64,000 nucleotides of DNA from Mycolicibacterium sp. YH-1 (GTDB lineage: Bacteria > Actinomycetota > Actinomycetes > Mycobacteriales > Mycobacteriaceae): assembly GCF_022557175.1 (NCBI RefSeq), contig NZ_CP092915.1, positions 124,001 through 188,000 of the forward strand. The letters are read 5' to 3'. The notes under the pieces are model-generated. The model was not told the origin of the DNA and searched no databases. It saw only the letters and a list, made by a program, of their open reading frames with translations. The position numbers and the translations under genes are program-made. This document shows positions 1 to 9,150 of the stretch, piece after piece. How positions within the stretch are numbered: the first letter of the stretch is position 1; each line of letters begins with the position of its first letter.

Positions 1-121
1 CCGGGTCCGTTGGCGGCGGGACGGTCCTACCAACTCGGACGTCCGAGTGTCCACTTGTCTGATGTGCTGGCCGTTTCAGTCCAGGGCTCGACAACTTGAA
101 GCCGCGAGGTTAGAAAGCCTT

Positions 122-421
122 ATGAGACGGGGAATTGCTGCGATCACCGTGGCGACGGCACTGCTTAGTACTGGGTGCGCCGTCGAGGGAACAGCTCAGG
201 TGGCCATTCGCGTCATTCCGGATGTGGTTGGAATGCTCGAGCAGGATGCCCTGCATGTGCTGTCTGAACGGGGGCCGTGGCCCTATGTGTTGAGGTCGGA
301 GATCAGCGATACCGTGATGCCGAACATGGTGATCAGCGTCGGACCGGCACCGGGGACCCCTTGGCCGCTGTCGATGGTGATTGACGTAGTCCTGTCGTCG
401 AGTCCACTGCAGGGCCCATAA
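122..421 (+). CDS. PASTA-domain lipoprotein
   Basis: Predicted 99-residue secreted lipoprotein. The ATG at 122 is preferred over an in-frame start at 47 because it places a basic n-region (MRRG), a hydrophobic core and a lipobox LSTGC ending at Cys19 right at the N terminus. The mature part has one PASTA-like unit: it starts with IPDVVGMLEQDA and ends with the GPAPGT turn and a final beta strand. PASTA modules bind muropeptides or mediate contacts in cell-wall proteins; a free-standing lipidated PASTA protein is common in mycobacteria but its job is unknown. No operon partner is visible: the flanks hold only decayed DNA. Confidence 0.72.
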   Translation: MRRGIAAITVATALLSTGCAVEGTAQVAIRVIPDVVGMLEQDALHVLSERGPWPYVLRSEISDTVMPNMVISVGPAPGTPWPLSMVIDVVLSSSPLQGP

Positions 422-491
422 GTCCGAGTCAACGCTCCGGTCGGAGACGGTTGCACTGCACTCGTGGCCGCACCGTCGCACGGGCTTCTCG

Positions 492-775
492 CTACTCGGC
501 GTCACTCACCCAGTGAGCATCGAAATCGGGATGATCGGCGTAGACCATGGCCAATCGCCCAAGAACGCGCTGCTTCTTGTGGACGTCGCTGTCTTCACCC
601 TGTGCGAAGTTCCAATTGACGCGCCGTAGCGCATCATCAACGAGTCGGCGCTTGAACGCCGCCTCACCCCACGCGTCGACAGACCACGCGTCAACCCTGC
701 GCTGCGGCGCCTCGAGTTCAGCGCCACCCGCTCATCTTCTGCTATTCGAGGAAGAACGAAACTCACGACGTTCAT
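492..775 (-). pseudogene. DUF6221-like protein, frameshifted remnant
   Basis: Reading the minus strand from the ATG at 775 gives MNVVSFVLPRIAEDERVA, the usual opening of small actinobacterial DUF6221 proteins. The frame then has to change near 725-730; from there another frame runs to a stop at 492-494 and ends RLAMVYADHPDFDAHW, the family's typical C terminus. The middle of the family (the Arg/Glu-rich helix) appears shortened. The frame change and missing middle make this a decayed gene. A piece of similar flavour (RARHFDPARLAEW) lies further upstream on the same strand near 880, so the locus may be rearranged. Family assignment is from memory of the conserved ends. Confidence 0.6.
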
Positions 776-1045
776 CTCGCCACTGCAAGACAACAGCGCT
801 CTCATCATCTATACCGAGCACGGGTCGCCGAACGCGTTGACGCGCACCGCGGCCCCACTCCGCCAAGCGCGCTGGGTCAAAGTGCCTAGCTCTGTGGCGA
901 AGATAGCCACTGCTCCACAGGATTTGAGTTAATCCATGGTGCGGTTCAGGCCCAGGCGTGGCACCAGGCCCGTACCGCGACCAAGGCGCCATTGTGCGCC
1001 GCAGTGCAGTTGTCGTATTTCAGAGACTCATCATCGCGGCGTTGA
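776..1045. other. decayed intergenic DNA
   Basis: Between the DUF6221-like and PIN remnants no intact gene, RNA gene or repeat was recognised. The short frames on both strands are overlapping and lack start signals. The stretch is best read as degraded coding DNA. Confidence 0.4.
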
Positions 1046-1240
1046 TTGCAGTCCGCTGCCGTCGCAGTCGCTCAGCTGAATTGGCCGAATACCTATCAAG
1101 CCGAGTTCATTGCACTAACTCAGTTGCAGGCCGACGCGCTAGCCACCGCGGATCAAAAGCTCGCCGCCGCAGCGAGGACTCTCGTCAGAACGGTACCTCC
1201 GGGGCGACATCCTTCGACCGTAGAGCGGCCTCACCTCTAG
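1046..1240 (+). pseudogene. PIN-domain (VapC-type) C-terminal remnant
   Basis: The frame from about 1046 reads AQLNWPNTYQAEFIALTQLQ followed by ADALATAD, which matches the last third of PIN-domain ribonuclease toxins (the Tyr-x-Ala-Glu-phi segment and the final acidic residue of the Mg2+ site). No N-terminal half with the first catalytic Asp can be found upstream in any frame, and there is no antitoxin gene. It is therefore a vestige of a toxin-antitoxin toxin gene and not an active VapC. Confidence 0.55.
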
Positions 1241-1327
1241 AGCTAGTAGCGCACTGTCGAGACCCAGAACCGCCGTCGGAGCCAACGCCGGCAGCTCCGC
1301 ATCGGAGACGGAATCGATTGCGGTGCT

Positions 1328-1804
1328 TCATCGAAGGTCTTTGATCAATGCGAGCCCGAGAGGGCCGTTGCCTTGGCCGACAACGCGAAACCCCTTGCGT
1401 TCGTATAGGCGTTTGGCGGGATTGCGCACGTGGACGTTGGTGCACATCGTGTCGTGGGTCGTTGCAAGGTCGGTGAAGAGCGCGTCTAGCAGCATGCCGC
1501 CGATGCCGACACCGCGGCGCCCTGGTGCAACCGCGATGCACAGTTCGGGCAACGGCAGACCCGCCGCATCGCACCGCAATGGCGGGCTGCCGTAATAGGT
1601 CCACACCGCACCGACGAGTGTGCCGCTGTGATCGGCGGCAATGATCGGCACCACCCCATCAGGCGGGAGCATCTCAAGCACTTCGTCGTCATCGAAATCG
1701 GGAAGAGGCCGATCTTCAATGACGCAGGCGTGACGTGCCATCTCGATGACGAAAGAGTCATCTTCAGTCGTCGCCGCGCGAAGCACGGTGTGCTGAGGTG
1801 CCAT
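1328..1804 (-). CDS. GNAT family N-acetyltransferase
   Basis: About 158 residues forming one GNAT fold. The acetyl-CoA pyrophosphate loop is visible as [15 protein letters not shown] in the C-terminal half, preceded by the beta4 strand ELCIAV, and the end has [17 protein letters not shown], the usual beta5/alpha4 segment. The substrate is unknown. The start at 1804 (MAPQ) puts the fold right at the N terminus; an in-frame GTG at 1840 would add 12 residues. Neither has a convincing ribosome binding site. The gene is convergent to no close partner and lies back-to-back with the downstream mraY paralogue. Confidence 0.8.
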   Translation of the reverse strand: MAPQHTVLRAATTEDDSFVIEMARHACVIEDRPLPDFDDDEVLEMLPPDGVVPIIAADHSGTLVGAVWTYYGSPPLRCDAAGLPLPELCIAVAPGRRGVGIGGMLLDALFTDLATTHDTMCTNVHVRNPAKRLYERKGFRVVGQGNGPLGLALIKDLR

Positions 1805-2068
1805 CGCCAGATTGTGGCAGAGGCTCTGTGCGGCACACACCCCGTTTTCGCGGCGCGCAGAGCTGTCACTCTCGCGGCCCGATGCGTCATAGGCTTACTC
1901 GCGCTCGGGACGAAGAGTGATCCTCTGAGTTCGCTATCACCGAGACGAGCGGGATTCGCTGCGGTGGGGCTGCGCAGGTGTCCGCCATACTGGCCCCGTG
2001 GGGGTTTCGGGTCCGGGGTGGGTCAACTGCTGTCTGTCGATCTGCGCGGCGCGGGGCGGCATTGGTCT

Positions 2069-3148
2069 ATGAGGCAGATACTTGTCACCGCGGGCCTGGC
2101 CCTGGCGGTCGCGCTTCTTCTGACCCCGGCGCTGATCCGGGTTTTCACTCGGTGGGGTCTAGGCCAGCAGATTCGTGACGAAGCTCCGGAGAGTCACCAA
2201 CGCAAGCGTGGCACGCCGACGATGGGCGGCCTCGCGATCATCACCGCGATCTGGGCAAGCTACCTGGGTACGCACCTCGTTGGGCTCACGCTCGGTGGTG
2301 ATGGCCCGTCTGCATCGGGGCTGCTAGTGCTCGGGTTGGCCACTGCGCTGGGTGCTGTCGGTTTCACTGACGACTATGTCAAGTTGCGGCGCTCGCGCAA
2401 CCTCGGCTTGAACAAAAGAGCCAAGAGCGCCGGCCAACTCGTCGCGGCAATCCTTTTCGGCGTGCTCGCGCTTCAGTTCCGCGACTCCGACGGTCTCACT
2501 CCAGGCAGCCTCGAACTGTCTTATGTTCGCGACATCGCCGCGTTCGCAATGCCGCCGGTGGTGTTCGTGTTGTTCTGCATCATCGTCGTCTCGGCGTGGT
2601 CGAATGCCGTCAACCTCACTGACGGCCTGGACGGGCTCGCTGCAGGTGTCATGGCCATGGTGGCTGCCGTCTACGTGCTCATCACCCTGTGGCAGTTCCG
2701 AAACTCATGTGTCATCACCGCGGACCCCGGCTGCTATCACGTTCGGGATCCTCTGGATCTGGCCCTTGTCGCCGCGGCGACAGCTGGCGCCTGTATCGGA
2801 TTCCTATGGTGGAATGCCGCACCCGCCAAGATCATCATGGGTGACACAGGTTCGCTTGCGCTGGGCGGCATCATCGCCGGGCTTTCGGTCACCAGTCGCA
2901 CCGAGATCCTGGCCATCATCCTGGGAGCACTGTTCGTGGCCGAGGTGACCTCGGTCGTCATTCAGGTCATCTCGTTTCGCACCACCGGCCGCAGGGTCTT
3001 CCGAAACTCCCCGCTCCATCACCATTTCGAGCTGATCGGCTGGCCGGAGACCACGCTGACCATTCGTTTCTGGTTGATCGCGGCCATCGCCTGCGGCCTC
3101 GGCGTTGCGCTGTTCTACAGCGAATGGTTGGCAGCCGTCGGACCCTGA
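2069..3148 (+). CDS. mraY: phospho-N-acetylmuramoyl-pentapeptide transferase paralogue
   Basis: 359-residue polytopic membrane enzyme that would join UDP-MurNAc-pentapeptide to undecaprenyl phosphate, giving lipid I. All family hallmarks are present: RGTPTMGG near the N terminus, [31 protein letters not shown] and the C-terminal PLHHHFE histidine motif, with ten or so hydrophobic segments. The ATG at 2069 gives exactly the mycobacterial MurX length and N terminus (MRQILVTAG). The unusual part is context: none of murE, murF, murD, ftsW or murG flanks it; its neighbours are a GNAT and an MFS exporter. It therefore looks like a second, stand-alone mraY, perhaps tied to resistance against a MraY inhibitor or to a transferred locus. 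Confidence 0.92.
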   Translation: MRQILVTAGLALAVALLLTPALIRVFTRWGLGQQIRDEAPESHQRKRGTPTMGGLAIITAIWASYLGTHLVGLTLGGDGPSASGLLVLGLATALGAVGFTDDYVKLRRSRNLGLNKRAKSAGQLVAAILFGVLALQFRDSDGLTPGSLELSYVRDIAAFAMPPVVFVLFCIIVVSAWSNAVNLTDGLDGLAAGVMAMVAAVYVLITLWQFRNSCVITADPGCYHVRDPLDLALVAAATAGACIGFLWWNAAPAKIIMGDTGSLALGGIIAGLSVTSRTEILAIILGALFVAEVTSVVIQVISFRTTGRRVFRNSPLHHHFELIGWPETTLTIRFWLIAAIACGLGVALFYSEWLAAVGP

Positions 3149-3175
3149 GCGCCGCAGTACGGCGGGCACAAATTC

Positions 3176-4405
3176 TCACTCGATGACTTTAGGGGCATCT
3201 CGCAGTGGTGACAGCGCCACTGTGAGTGCTGCGGCCGCAAATAGGGCGATTGCGCCAATGAGTGTGGGGTGTTGCCCGATGGTCCCGGCGAGAAAACCCG
3301 CCAGCAGCGCTCCAATCGCGGCCATGGTGCGGTTGATGGAGCGTCGTGCCGCGTTGACGCGACCGAGTAGCTCGTCGGGCGTGAGGGTCTGCCAATAGCC
3401 CATCTCGTTGGCGTTCTCCACACCGGCGGCCAGGCCCTGTAGTCCCATTGCGATGAACAGCAGCGTGGGGCCGAGGCCCCCGGCCGGGGCGAGGGCCACG
3501 AGCAGCCACGCGATGGGATACAGGATCCGGGCGAGGATGACAGTCCGTGCCGGCCCGATCCAGTCCCCGCATCGCGGTGCCACTGAGGCACCCATCAAGG
3601 CGGTGACACCAAAGACCGCGAGCAGCGTTCCGAAGGCGGCGGCGGTGAAGCCCAGTGAGCGCAGCGCGAGTAGTGAAAGCACGGTCATGGCGGCGCCGTT
3701 GGCGAGAAACCAGATGTGGGTGGAAAATGCCAGCGGACCCAGGGTGGGGTGGCGGTAGGTCCAGCGCAGGCCGTCGCGGATCTCGGCGCGCAGATTGCGT
3801 TGATGGGTGTCGGCCCGGGGTTCGTGGACGTTGATGCTGGCGTTGAGTGCGGCATCGACGAGGTAGCTGATCGCGTCGACGGCGATCGCCACCGGGGCTC
3901 CGAGCAGGCCGACGAGTCCGCCGCCGACTCCTGGTCCCAGTGTCGCTGCGGCAGCCTCTGTTTGGTCCAGGCGCGCATTGGCTCGGATGAGCTGTGCGCG
4001 GGGCACAAGGCGGGGCAGCAGTGACTGGGTGGCGGCGAACCCGAAGACGGAGAACGCCCCAAACGCCAGTAGCGCGATAACCAGCATCCAGATCTGCAGT
4101 ACGCCGGCCAGCCACAGGACCGGGATTGCGCCCAGCGCCAGTGCGCGCCCGATGCTGGCCCAGACGAGCACGGGCTTGCGTGGCCACCGGTCGGTGTAGG
4201 CACCGGCGATGAGACCGAGCAGTGCGTAGGGCAGAAACTGTGCGGCGTTGACGACACCGACTTCCAACGGGGTAGCGCCGAGGACCTGGATGGTCAGCAC
4301 CGGTATCGCGACTGCTGTGATCGCAGTGCCGAACGAGCTGATCGTCGCGGCCGCCCAGAAACGCATGAAGGCCGAGCGAGAGGCCGGTGTGACAGCATCC
4401 CCCAT
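3176..4405 (-). CDS. MFS efflux transporter
   Basis: 409-residue major facilitator of the enterobactin-exporter/macrolide-efflux type (MFS_3). About twelve membrane segments are visible, with the loop 2-3 signature GAYTDRWPRKPVL near residues 67-79 and a central cytosolic loop around residues 200-220 (ADTHQRNLRAEIRDGLRW), which is typical of this subfamily. It probably exports a small amphiphilic compound or drug by proton antiport. It converges with the mraY paralogue, leaving 27 bp between the stops, and has no linked regulator. Confidence 0.85.
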   Translation of the reverse strand: MGDAVTPASRSAFMRFWAAATISSFGTAITAVAIPVLTIQVLGATPLEVGVVNAAQFLPYALLGLIAGAYTDRWPRKPVLVWASIGRALALGAIPVLWLAGVLQIWMLVIALLAFGAFSVFGFAATQSLLPRLVPRAQLIRANARLDQTEAAAATLGPGVGGGLVGLLGAPVAIAVDAISYLVDAALNASINVHEPRADTHQRNLRAEIRDGLRWTYRHPTLGPLAFSTHIWFLANGAAMTVLSLLALRSLGFTAAAFGTLLAVFGVTALMGASVAPRCGDWIGPARTVILARILYPIAWLLVALAPAGGLGPTLLFIAMGLQGLAAGVENANEMGYWQTLTPDELLGRVNAARRSINRTMAAIGALLAGFLAGTIGQHPTLIGAIALFAAAALTVALSPLRDAPKVIE

Positions 4406-4605
4406 CAGCCGGCCCTCTCATCCGCCCCTGGCTGCGACCCTAGACCCATAAGCATGGCATCCGGGATGGAAGCCGCCTGCCCTGAGCGTCATCGGATCTA
4501 GCGTTTATCGGAACCAGAATGTTCGGGCCTGGGTGGTGTGGGAACGGCCAAGAGGCCGCGGCTGTGGTCGATGATGTCAGTGTGCCGCGTTTGATCGCTC
4601 CTGCC

Positions 4606-5175
4606 ATGGCGTCGGGATTGTTCTCCGGGTCTGACCACCCCGAGCTTTCGGTGGGACCGGATGTGGTGTTGCGGGCGTGGAGAACTGCAGACTCCGCGGC
4701 GGTTCTCGAGGCGTTCGCTGATCCTGAGATTCAGCGTTGGCATGTGCGGCGTGCGGATTCAGTGGAAGAGGCCGCTGAGTGGATCGCCGCTCGGCAGCGC
4801 GGATGGGCAGCCGAGACAGAGCTCAACTGGGCGCTGGCCGAGCAACGGACCGGCATGCTGCTGGGCCGGATGACGCTAGGGGGCGTGGATCTGTGCGACG
4901 GGTCGGCGGGGCTGGCGTACTGGATGGTCCCGGCCGCCCGGGGCAGAGGTCTGTGCACGCAGGCGGCGCAGGTCTTGTGTCGGTGGGCGTTCGACGATGC
5001 TGGCTTCCATCGCATCGGCTTGGAGCACTCGACCGCCAACCATGGATCTTGTCGTGTGGCCGTCAAGGCCGGCTTCCTCGCTGAAGGCATCCGGCGTGGC
5101 TCAGCGTTGCATGCGGATGGGTGGCATGACATGCACGTTCACTCGCGCCTGGCCACCGACGTCCACGCCTTCTGA
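4606..5175 (+). CDS. GNAT acetyltransferase, RimJ/RimL type
   Basis: About 189 residues from the ATG at 4606. It carries the Acetyltransf_3 pattern: VVLRAWRTADSAAVLEAFAD at the N terminus, AYWMVPAARGRGLCTQAAQV as the acetyl-CoA loop, and FHRIGLEHSTANHGSCRVAV with the Asn and following Ser/Cys of the family. Members acetylate N-terminal alpha-amino groups of ribosomal proteins or small amines; the substrate here is unknown. An in-frame ATG at 4519 would add a low-complexity extension and is less likely. It lies just upstream of a Nudix hydrolase. Confidence 0.82.
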   Translation: MASGLFSGSDHPELSVGPDVVLRAWRTADSAAVLEAFADPEIQRWHVRRADSVEEAAEWIAARQRGWAAETELNWALAEQRTGMLLGRMTLGGVDLCDGSAGLAYWMVPAARGRGLCTQAAQVLCRWAFDDAGFHRIGLEHSTANHGSCRVAVKAGFLAEGIRRGSALHADGWHDMHVHSRLATDVHAF

Positions 5176-5240
5176 AATGCGCACTGAAGACCAGATCAGC
5201 TGTGTGGCGGCTGGGTCGACTCGACAGGGGAGGGGTTGCG

Positions 5241-5747
5241 ATGACTGAGCTGCCGTTCCGGCGTTCGAGTCGCGCTCTGTTGGTCGACGGGGACAGGGTT
5301 CTGCTCGCTGAGCATCGCACCCACGCCGGCCCGAGCGTGTGGGTTGCACCCGGCGGCGGGGTGGAGGGCGGCGAAAGCCTGCACGACGCCTTGGCTCGCG
5401 AAGTGTTCGAGGAGACCGGTCTGTGGATCACCGCGACGCATGGCCCTCGGCTGGTCTGGTTACAGACCGTGCACTTAGAAGAAATGTGTGCCCAGGGGTT
5501 CGCGGGAGTCATCAACCACTACTTCCTCCTCGACGTCACCAAGTTCGACCCGGTGAGCGGTCTTGCCGTTGGCACACCCGGGCACCCGAACAGCGAGGGC
5601 ATCCTCAACCAGCGCTGGTGGGCGTTGCCAGCTCTCGATGCCGCGCACCGCGATGGAGTCTTGTTCTCACCGAGAGACTTCCCGATGATGCTGCGAGTCC
5701 ATCTCCAGGATGGGCCGCCCCAGACCCCTGCTGAGATCGGCCAATAG
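5241..5747 (+). CDS. Nudix hydrolase
   Basis: 168 residues with a canonical Nudix box GX5EX7REUXEEXGU starting at GGGVEGGES and closing with REVFEETGL (about residues 38-60). This binds Mg2+ and cleaves a nucleoside diphosphate linked to a further group. The ATG at 5241 follows AGGGG at a good distance, which sets the start. Substrate cannot be deduced. The preceding acetyltransferase ends 65 bp upstream on the same strand, so the two may be co-transcribed. Confidence 0.88.
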   Translation: MTELPFRRSSRALLVDGDRVLLAEHRTHAGPSVWVAPGGGVEGGESLHDALAREVFEETGLWITATHGPRLVWLQTVHLEEMCAQGFAGVINHYFLLDVTKFDPVSGLAVGTPGHPNSEGILNQRWWALPALDAAHRDGVLFSPRDFPMMLRVHLQDGPPQTPAEIGQ

Positions 5748-5892
5748 CCCGGACAGGATTTCCGGCCGGGTATCACAGACCGGCTCCTGTTCGCGTCGAA
5801 TCAGCGCGTGCTCTCCGACAGCAGCTCCGCCCGCCGGGCCAGAGACAATGGGAAATGAATGCCCCAGCGATGCCCTAAGTTAGCGTGGTGGC

Positions 5893-6522
5893 ATGGCGCG
5901 GAGCATCTACGTCGTAACTCATCCTGAAGCCACACATCATGTCGACGGTGTGGTTGGGGGATGGCATGACTCCGACCTCACAACGCAGGGCCGGCGGCAC
6001 GCCGACGCTATCGCTCAAGCTCTTGGCCGCCAGCTTCCCGACCGACACGTAGAGGTGTTTTCATCGGATCTCCTTCGGACACGGCGCACGGCCGATGCCA
6101 TCTCGACGGTGCTGCACAAAGTCCCGGTCTTAGACGCGCGACTGCGGGAGAAGTCCTACGGTGTTGCTGAAGGTCGCCCGCAAGCCTGGCTCGATGATCG
6201 GTTCATCCCGCCGCCAGCTGTTGGTGACCGAATGTCGCACCACGAAGGTATCTCTGGCGCGGAGACCAAGGCCGCGTTCGCCGAGCGGATCTATGCCGTG
6301 ATGGCCGAAATACTCTCGCGCCCAGTCGAACACATCGTCATTGTGACGCACGGATTTGCGTTGACGTACATCATCACCGCATGGCTCGAACTACCCTGGG
6401 AGTCCGTCGGCTACGCAAGTTTCGCATCGGAGCCCGGAAGCATCACGACTCTGGTCGAGGACGATTTTTTCCACAATAGGCAAGTCGCCACACTGGCCGA
6501 CATCACTCACCTCAACCACTAG
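5893..6522 (+). CDS. histidine phosphatase family protein
   Basis: 209 residues of the phosphoglycerate-mutase-like histidine phosphatase branch. The first motif, usually RHG, reads VVTHPEATH, so the catalytic His is kept but the preceding Arg is Thr. Other elements are normal: LTTQGRRHADAIA, FSSDLLRTRRTADAI with the phosphate-binding Arg residues, and the second His in IVIVTHGFALTY near residue 152. The ATG at 5893 is the only sensible start. The altered RHG motif is seen in a known subgroup, so it may be active on an atypical phosphoester. Monocistronic. Confidence 0.85.
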   Translation: MARSIYVVTHPEATHHVDGVVGGWHDSDLTTQGRRHADAIAQALGRQLPDRHVEVFSSDLLRTRRTADAISTVLHKVPVLDARLREKSYGVAEGRPQAWLDDRFIPPPAVGDRMSHHEGISGAETKAAFAERIYAVMAEILSRPVEHIVIVTHGFALTYIITAWLELPWESVGYASFASEPGSITTLVEDDFFHNRQVATLADITHLNH

Positions 6523-6628
6523 CGGCGTGGAGTTTCGCTGATAGCTGCGCACTTGACGGACGAACTCAAGTGGATCCCGCAGTCGCGCAAATTCAACTGC
6601 GGCAGTGGAATGGAATCGTTTCAGTCCG

Positions 6629-7260
6629 CGTCACGTGACTAAACGGTGGCCGTGGTTCTCAGGTGGGTGTGCCACGGAGGGCGCGTAGTCGTTCGTCCTC
6701 TCCGAAGCAGTGGACATGAAAGTGAGAATTCGGTGAGGTGACCTCCCGACCGTATCGACAGCTCACCTCCGCGGCAGCTAAGCCGCGAGGCATGCCCGTG
6801 TGAGATGGGAAATGAGATAGCACGAGTTGGGACAGCGCAGTGGGGAGTGGCGCCCTGAGGGGTCACTCGTTTCTCTAGGTCTGAGAAACCATTGGCAACT
6901 AGCCTGTTTCGACCATCGTCAACGATGACACGGTCTAACAGCGACGTTCCGGTGGACTCCGTTCCCTCACCGAGGGCAGCAGGTTCGAAATGTCGGCGTC
7001 TTGGTAGGGCGACAGGAGCTTCCCCTCAGGATTGGGAGACAAGTCCGTCGGCAAGGGAGCGCTGCAATCGAGGCCTGGAGTGATCGTCAGATGGCTCTTA
7101 CGTGATGAAATCCGCGACTAATCGGCGAACCTCGCCAATTTGGTATTCGATCCTCGTCCGCGGTGCAGAGGCTTTGAGCGACTTCTCAAGTTTGTGTCCA
7201 TTTCTCACTTCAAATGTCCACTCGCTGTCCAAGTGGAGATCAAAGCGAGATCGTTGGCTG
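6629..7260. repeat. mobile-element remnant, copy A (both ends)
   Basis: The left end starts with GTCACGTGAC at 6629 and has the subrepeat AGTGGACATGAAAGTGAGAA at 6709, with the same 80-bp rhythm as two other copies in this window. The right end at about 7182-7230 (TTCTCAAGTTTG, then CCATTTCTCACTTCAAATG) is the inverse complement of the same subrepeat. About 450 bp between the ends carry no recognisable gene. The arrangement of several short repeats at each end in opposite orientation resembles the multiple terminal repeats of IS21-like elements, but no transposase is left. This fills most of the 940-bp gap between the histidine phosphatase and the FAD oxidoreductase. Confidence 0.6.
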
Positions 7261-7462
7261 CCCGAGCAGGCGTGGCAGCATCGCCGGCCTGGTAGCGATT
7301 AGGTGATCGTTCTCACGAGGTCTAGAACTCCGCTGCGAGTGTCAGTTTCAATCACAACGACGAGCAGGTGCTGACTAACCCGGATCATTCAAAGGACGGG
7401 GGAAGGGCCATTGTCGGTCGGGTGTTGGGCAGGGCCGCGTCGCGTGACGGGAGCGACGGTGT

Positions 7463-8896
7463 CTATGAATCGAACCCGAGGCCCATGGCGTCCATCGTCT
7501 TGAGCCAGAATCCGCGTTTGCCCTGATTGCGGTCGGCGCGGGCCATTTCAAAGATCGAGGCCTGTGCGCCGATGTAGGTGATCGGATCCGGTGGGAACGG
7601 GATTGGCTTCTTCTTCACGAAGTCCATTGTCGTGCGTTCGGTGGTCTGCCCGCTGAGGAGATCGAGCATGATGTTGGCGCCGTAGCGGGTTGCCCCGACG
7701 CCCAAGCCGGTAAAGCCGGCGGCATGGGCGACGCGGCTGTCATGGCCGGTGCTGAAGAACGAAAAGAAGCGACTGCAGGTGTCGATTGCTCCACCCCATT
7801 TGTGGGAGAAACCAAGACCTTCCAGTTGTGGGTACGTGGCTAGGAAATGCGCCACAAGTTTCGCAAACGACTCCGGGCGTTGGTCGCGGGTGGGCTCAAC
7901 CTTCCCACCAAGGGTGTAGATGGCGTCATATCCACCGTAGAGGATCCGAGTAGCGCCGTCCGCGTCGGTGGTCAACCGCGAATAATGGAAGCGGTTGTTC
8001 AGGTCGGTTAGTCCCTCCCTGCCTGACCATCGTAGGTCTGTCAGCTGGCTGGCGGACAGCGGATTAGTCATAAGTGCATAGTCGTATACCGGGATTGTGT
8101 ACTTGCGTGCCGACTTCAGTAACGCTGGGAATACGTTGGTGCCCAGCGCGACTCGTTGTGCGGTGACAACCCCTTCATCGGTGGTCAGCGTGATCGCACG
8201 CGAATCCGCTGCTAGTGAGCGCACCTGGGTGTGCTCATAGATCACCACTCCCAATTCGAGGCAGACCCTGCGAAGCTCCCAGGCCAGCCTTGCTGGGTTG
8301 ACCAGGGCGGTGGCGCCGCTTTCACGTGCCCCGGCAAGATAGAGGGGCGAGTTCACTTCAGAGCGCATCTGTGCGCCGTCGAGGAACTCCAGGTTTGGAT
8401 CCGCGTTTGCGGCCTCACGTAGGCAGTCGGCCTGATGCGGTTCGGTGGCTACCCGGATCAGTCCCGTGTCCTCGAAGTCGCATGCCATTGCATAGCGCCG
8501 CACGGTGTTGGCGATCTCGTCGAGGTTTTCGCGGCCGAGTTCCTGGAGTCGGTCGAATTCGTGCGGTAGGCGCGCGCGGCCGTTCGATGCCCCGTGGGTC
8601 AGGCTCGCCTCGCAGAAGCCGCCGTTACGTCCGGATGCGGCCCATCCGATCCGGCACCCTTCAAGCAGCACAACCGAACGGCCGGGATCGCGCTCCTTGG
8701 CGAGCAGCGCCGTCCACAGACCCGAGTATCCGCCTCCGACGACGGCGAGGTCGGCGGTGGCACCGCCGTGCAGAGCTGGTTCTGCCGCTGGGCGAGTGGG
8801 ATCGTCGAGCCAGTAGGCGGTCGGTGCGGCTTCGGCGAGCGCGGCCTCGATCCTCCTAGACTCGATCGTCGCCTCGGCCTTGTCGAAAACTGTCAC
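7463..8896 (-). CDS. FAD-dependent amine oxidoreductase (DAO family)
   Basis: 477 residues of the D-amino-acid oxidase fold, similar to gamma-glutamylputrescine oxidases. The dinucleotide-binding motif VVGGGYSGLWTA starts near residue 52, after an N-terminal stretch with the PTAYWLDD segment typical of this subgroup; GWAASGRNGGFCEA follows. The C terminus has AGFTGLGVGATRYGANI, the second FAD contact. It likely oxidises a primary or secondary amine with H2O2 release. A broken Lrp/AsnC gene lies immediately upstream on the same strand, a pairing frequently seen for amine or amino-acid catabolic oxidases, so its regulator may have been lost. Confidence 0.88.
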   Translation of the reverse strand: MTVFDKAEATIESRRIEAALAEAAPTAYWLDDPTRPAAEPALHGGATADLAVVGGGYSGLWTALLAKERDPGRSVVLLEGCRIGWAASGRNGGFCEASLTHGASNGRARLPHEFDRLQELGRENLDEIANTVRRYAMACDFEDTGLIRVATEPHQADCLREAANADPNLEFLDGAQMRSEVNSPLYLAGARESGATALVNPARLAWELRRVCLELGVVIYEHTQVRSLAADSRAITLTTDEGVVTAQRVALGTNVFPALLKSARKYTIPVYDYALMTNPLSASQLTDLRWSGREGLTDLNNRFHYSRLTTDADGATRILYGGYDAIYTLGGKVEPTRDQRPESFAKLVAHFLATYPQLEGLGFSHKWGGAIDTCSRFFSFFSTGHDSRVAHAAGFTGLGVGATRYGANIMLDLLSGQTTERTTMDFVKKKPIPFPPDPITYIGAQASIFEMARADRNQGKRGFWLKTMDAMGLGFDS

Positions 8897-9002
8897 TCAG
8901 TGGCTCCAATTCAGAATTGGTCGGTTGGGCGGATGGTCTCGACGAAGACTCCCGTCGGGTGGAATCGACGTGGCTGCAGAGCAGTGCCGGCATCGACGGG
9001 AC

Positions 9003-9102
9003 TTATCCCACACCCCACCCATAGGCGAGTTTGTATGCCTCAAGGACGAAGAGAGTCTCGTTCGACCGCACACCGGGAACCCTCTGGAGGCGATCGGACG
9101 TT
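9003..9102 (-). pseudogene. Lrp/AsnC regulator C-terminal remnant
   Basis: The minus strand between a stop at about 9105 and the TAA at 9003-9005 reads DRLQRVPGVRSNETLFVLEA and ends KLAYGWGVG, a typical end of the Lrp ligand-binding (RAM) domain where the last beta strand is followed by a short Gly-rich tail. The HTH and the rest of the RAM domain are gone, replaced by the phosphotransferase fragment further upstream. Only about 32 codons survive. Confidence 0.6.
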
Positions 9103-9150
9103 TAGCCCCTTCCGCGACGGCCGTTACCAGAACCGTTACCAGATCGGGCC

